From: Chloroflexota bacterium
GTDB lineage: Bacteria > Chloroflexota > UBA6077 > FW602-bin22 > JACPQP01
Length of the DNA stretch: 7,235 nucleotides
Assembly: GCA_016190465.1 (NCBI GenBank)
Contig: JACPQP010000545.1
Coordinates: 1 to 7,235, forward strand
Direction: 5' to 3'
Shown here in pieces: positions 5,629-7,235 of the stretch. Made by a program: the position numbers and the translations under genes. Position 1 is the first letter of the stretch. Each line of letters opens with the position of its first letter. The notes beneath the pieces were generated by a model that saw nothing but the letters and a program-made list of their open reading frames with translations, was not told the DNA's origin and searched no databases.

Positions 5629-6231
5629 CTACGGACGTAGCCGCACGACTGACAGGCGGGTATAGCGGGCGCCCTCCCGGCTGAGCTCGCTGCGCATCAG
5701 GCTGATCTCCTCGACGCGCCAGGAGAGGCTCGACGGGCGAACGAGCGTCGTCAGATCCGCGAGCGCCCGTCGCTGCTCGGGAGCGGTCGTCTCGCGGACC
5801 CGTCCCAGGGTAAGGTGCGGCGAGAACGCTCGTGGCTCCGGCCGATAGCCGAGTGGCTCCAGCGCCTGCTCGATCTGTCGCTGATACCCCTGGAGCGGAG
5901 CCAGGTCGCCACTCACGCCAACCCGGATAACCCGCGTCGCCGTCGCGCGGGGAAAAACGCCGAGCGGGCCGAGCGCGATGGAGCAACCGACCTGGCCACC
6001 CAGCGCAGTCGCGATCGCGTGGTCGATCCGCTCGATCTGTCGCTCCGGCACCTCGCCGAGGAATCTCAGGGTCAGGTGGACCCCCTCCGGTCGAACCCAG
6101 CGCACCTCGCGCCCCAGGGCGAGCGCGTTCGCCCGATCGACGAGCGTCCGCAGCACCTCGTCGACGGCCTGGACGATGGGGCTCGGCAGCTCGATCGCGA
6201 TGAAGCAGCGAATCAGGCGTTCAGCCATCAT
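5629..6231 (-). CDS. thpR: RNA 2',3'-cyclic phosphodiesterase (2H family, LigT-like)
   Basis: A 200-aa soluble enzyme of the 2H phosphoesterase family. Members open 2',3'-cyclic phosphates at RNA ends and were first described as a 2'-5' RNA ligase. The start FIAIELP (10-16) is typical, and both catalytic motifs are intact: HLTLRF (52-57) and HLTLGR (139-144), 87 residues apart. Length is normal for ThpR (about 175-200 aa). Translation most likely begins at the first of two adjacent ATGs (6229-6231), because GGAG (complement of 6239-6242) lies 7 nt upstream. That start overlaps the permease stop by 4 nt (ATGA), indicating translational coupling and one operon with the ABC transporter. It is convergent to the antiporter gene, whose stop is 27 bp away. 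The biological RNA substrate in bacteria is poorly defined; a link to the transporter is not evident. Confidence 0.95.
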   Translation of the reverse strand: MMAERLIRCFIAIELPSPIVQAVDEVLRTLVDRANALALGREVRWVRPEGVHLTLRFLGEVPERQIERIDHAIATALGGQVGCSIALGPLGVFPRATATRVIRVGVSGDLAPLQGYQRQIEQALEPLGYRPEPRAFSPHLTLGRVRETTAPEQRRALADLTTLVRPSSLSWRVEEISLMRSELSREGARYTRLSVVRLRP

Positions 6232-7025
6232 GCCGATGCTCCGGTGTAGTGTCGGAGGCCAAACTTCCAGAGGGCGGAAGCCGCCGCGAAGAGCAGGAGG
6301 GCGACGCCGACCGTGACCGCGAGACTCGTGGCGGTGAGTCGTCCGGCGAGCGCCTCGGCCGGGACGGTGGTTGCGAAGGCGACGGGGACGACGAACGTGA
6401 GCAGCGCCCGCAGCCAGTCCGGGTAGAGGCCAACCGGATACCGTCCGGCCTCGTAGAGGCTCGAGAAGATGACCATGATGTTCTCCACCCGGATGAGCCA
6501 GAAGGTCAGCGTCGCGAGCAGGAGGCGGAAGCTGTAGACGATGGTCGTCCCGGCGCCAAGGGCCACCAGGAACGCCGCGACCTCCGCCAGGCCGATGTCG
6601 GCGCCAAGGCGGATGGCGCTGGCCACGACGAGCGCAGTCCCGAGCACGACGTCAGTGAGCCGCCAGGGGATGACCTGGCGGAAGCTCACGATGAACTGGG
6701 AGGCGACCGGCTTCGTCAGCGTGTAGTCGAGCGTCCCCTTGCGGACATCGTCCATGAGCTGCTCCATCCCCGGCGTGATGAACGTGCTCATCAGGCCAAG
6801 CACGACGTAGTAGACGCCCATCAGCATGACCAGCTCCTCGACCCGCCAGCCGCCGAGCGTTGTCGTGTGGCTGAAGATGATCGCCAGCCCCGCGCCGGCG
6901 ACGGTCAGCGAGAGCGCGGTGTGCACCACCTGAAAGGCGAAGTTGACGCGGTATTGCAGCTCGTTGAGCAGGCTAACCGCGACGAACACCCGCAGCAGGA
7001 GCAGGTAGTGAGGCAGCTGACTCAT
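6228..7025 (-). CDS. ABC-2 family transporter permease (DUF990/PF06182 type)
   Basis: A 265-aa integral membrane subunit of an ABC exporter of unknown substrate. It shows about six hydrophobic segments (roughly 29-52, 63-84, 121-138, 147-172, 206-220, 231-252). Recognisable family stretches are LLNELQYRVNF (19-29), VRKGTLDYTLTKPVASQF (94-111), the PVGLYPDWLR segment (197-206) and VVPVAFATTVPAEAL (212-226). These systems usually have two such permeases and an ATPase; the end of a second permease lies just upstream (7177-7235), and the ATPase is presumably beyond the window. I chose the ATG at 7025 because homologues begin close to this N-terminus; the frame continues upstream to a TTG at 7058 inside the heptamer repeats. 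GGAG sits only 1 nt before the ATG, an unusually tight spacing. The stop overlaps the thpR start. Confidence 0.92.
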   Translation of the reverse strand: MSQLPHYLLLLRVFVAVSLLNELQYRVNFAFQVVHTALSLTVAGAGLAIIFSHTTTLGGWRVEELVMLMGVYYVVLGLMSTFITPGMEQLMDDVRKGTLDYTLTKPVASQFIVSFRQVIPWRLTDVVLGTALVVASAIRLGADIGLAEVAAFLVALGAGTTIVYSFRLLLATLTFWLIRVENIMVIFSSLYEAGRYPVGLYPDWLRALLTFVVPVAFATTVPAEALAGRLTATSLAVTVGVALLLFAAASALWKFGLRHYTGASA

Positions 7026-7032
7026 ACTCCGA

Positions 7033-7060
7033 CCCAATCTGCAATCTGAGATCTGCAATC
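7033..7060 (-). repeat. Four tandem heptamers in the permease leader
   Basis: Read on the - strand, the units are GATTGCA (7060-7054), GATCTCA (7053-7047), GATTGCA (7046-7040) and GATTGGG (7039-7033). All share GAT at the start, and the first and third are identical. On the + strand this appears as ATCTGCAATC twice with a 14-bp period. The array lies between the MITE-like element and the permease ATG at 7025. Short degenerate heptamer arrays of this kind occur between genes in several bacterial groups; a function is not known to me. Confidence 0.6.
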
Positions 7061-7063
7061 CGC

Positions 7064-7179
7064 TAAGTAGGTCTCGGAAAGTTCACCTGCGTCCCGGGAA
7101 GGTCCAGGAAGGGCGGAGCCCGTCCTGGCGGGGTTTGGGGTGTCCCCAAAACCATCAAAAACTTTCTGATACCTACTTA
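7064..7179. mobile_element. MITE-like element, 116 bp, with 20-bp terminal inverted repeats
   Basis: The left end (7064-7083) and the reverse complement of the right end (7160-7179) share TAAGTAGGTMTCRGAAAGTT, 18 of 20 bases identical. There is no coding capacity. The interior folds: CCAGGA (7104-7109) pairs with TCCTGG (7123-7128) around a GGGC/GCCC inner stem, and TTTGGGG (7134-7140) pairs with CCCCAAA (7144-7150). Both outer ends are TA, as expected for IS630/Tc1-mariner-type insertion with TA duplication. It sits between two genes of one ABC transporter operon. I do not recognise the parent transposon, so the family is inference. Confidence 0.6.
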
Positions 7180-7235
7180 CGCGCCCACCGCGGAGTAGCG
7201 TCGAAGCCCCGCCCGCCAGACGAGCGCATAGATAC
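7177..7235 (-). CDS. ABC-2 family permease, C-terminal end only (5' part outside the window)
   Basis: Only the last 18 codons and a TAA stop are visible on the - strand. They encode IYALVWRAGLRRYSAVGA, which closely resembles the C-terminus of the downstream permease (ALWKFGLRHYTGASA): a final hydrophobic stretch, a basic G-L-R-x-Y motif and a small-residue tail. This fits the paired permeases of DUF990-type ABC transporters. The stop codon (7179-7177) falls within the terminal inverted repeat of the MITE-like element, so the insertion lies exactly at the gene's end. The match is short, but the position and the similarity to its neighbour support it. Confidence 0.65.
   Translation of the reverse strand, partial: IYALVWRAGLRRYSAVGA

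Noticed and set aside
6249..7049. Long open frame on the + strand (266 aa) opposite the ABC permease
   Set aside because: It is very rich in Arg, Glu, Asp and Gln with no domain pattern, as expected of the antisense of a GC-rich membrane protein gene. The - strand frame has clear family motifs.
7026..7058. Longer permease starting at a TTG at 7058 on the - strand
   Set aside because: The extra 11 residues are encoded by the heptamer repeats, and the family N-terminus begins close to the ATG at 7025.
1..7235. CRISPR array, tRNA, rRNA or a phage-defence gene set
   Set aside because: No regularly spaced repeats, no tRNA-like or rRNA-like segments, and no defence domains were found in the translated genes.

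Overview
The window is GC-rich bacterial DNA with dense genes, Shine-Dalgarno-type starts and high-GC codon use. The mix of genes suits a Chloroflexota bacterium (Thermomicrobia-like) or a high-GC actinobacterium. The mix includes a cellulase of the Acidothermus E1 type with a CBM3 domain, a DUF990-type ABC-2 transporter, a ThpR phosphodiesterase and a short intergenic element with inverted ends. The assignment to a group is inference; no rRNA, tRNA or marker gene is present to settle it.

Left part (1-1428, + strand). The window opens inside a Phd/YefM-type antitoxin gene. Its expected toxin partner is reduced to a 24-codon stub that overlaps the antitoxin stop. A complete Gfo/Idh/MocA-family oxidoreductase gene follows.

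Middle part (1429-3409, + strand). A 151-bp gap carries a perfect 14-bp palindrome with a central CG (a candidate LacI-family operator) and an 11-bp perfect hairpin. Next is a 599-aa secreted or membrane-anchored GH5 endoglucanase with a C-terminal CBM3 cellulose-binding domain. It ends in a very strong GC hairpin that overlaps its stop codon.

Region 3410-5601 (+ strand). A well-formed sigma70-type promoter (TTGACG-17-TACACT) is followed at its predicted start site by two tandem GAAC-N4-GTTC boxes. These match the core of the LexA/DinR operator of Gram-positive bacteria. The promoter drives a 73-aa protein that I do not recognise, and then, with no clear terminator between them, a CPA2-family cation:proton antiporter with a C-terminal nucleotide-binding (TrkA-N/RCK) domain. 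This putative damage-controlled orphan gene is the most interesting item in the window.

Right part (5602-7235, - strand). Convergent to the antiporter is an operon read right to left: the C-terminus of one ABC-2 permease, a 116-bp MITE-like element inserted at that gene's stop codon, four heptamer repeats, a second complete ABC-2 permease, and thpR (RNA 2',3'-cyclic phosphodiesterase), whose start overlaps the permease stop. No CRISPR array, defence island, rRNA or tRNA was found.
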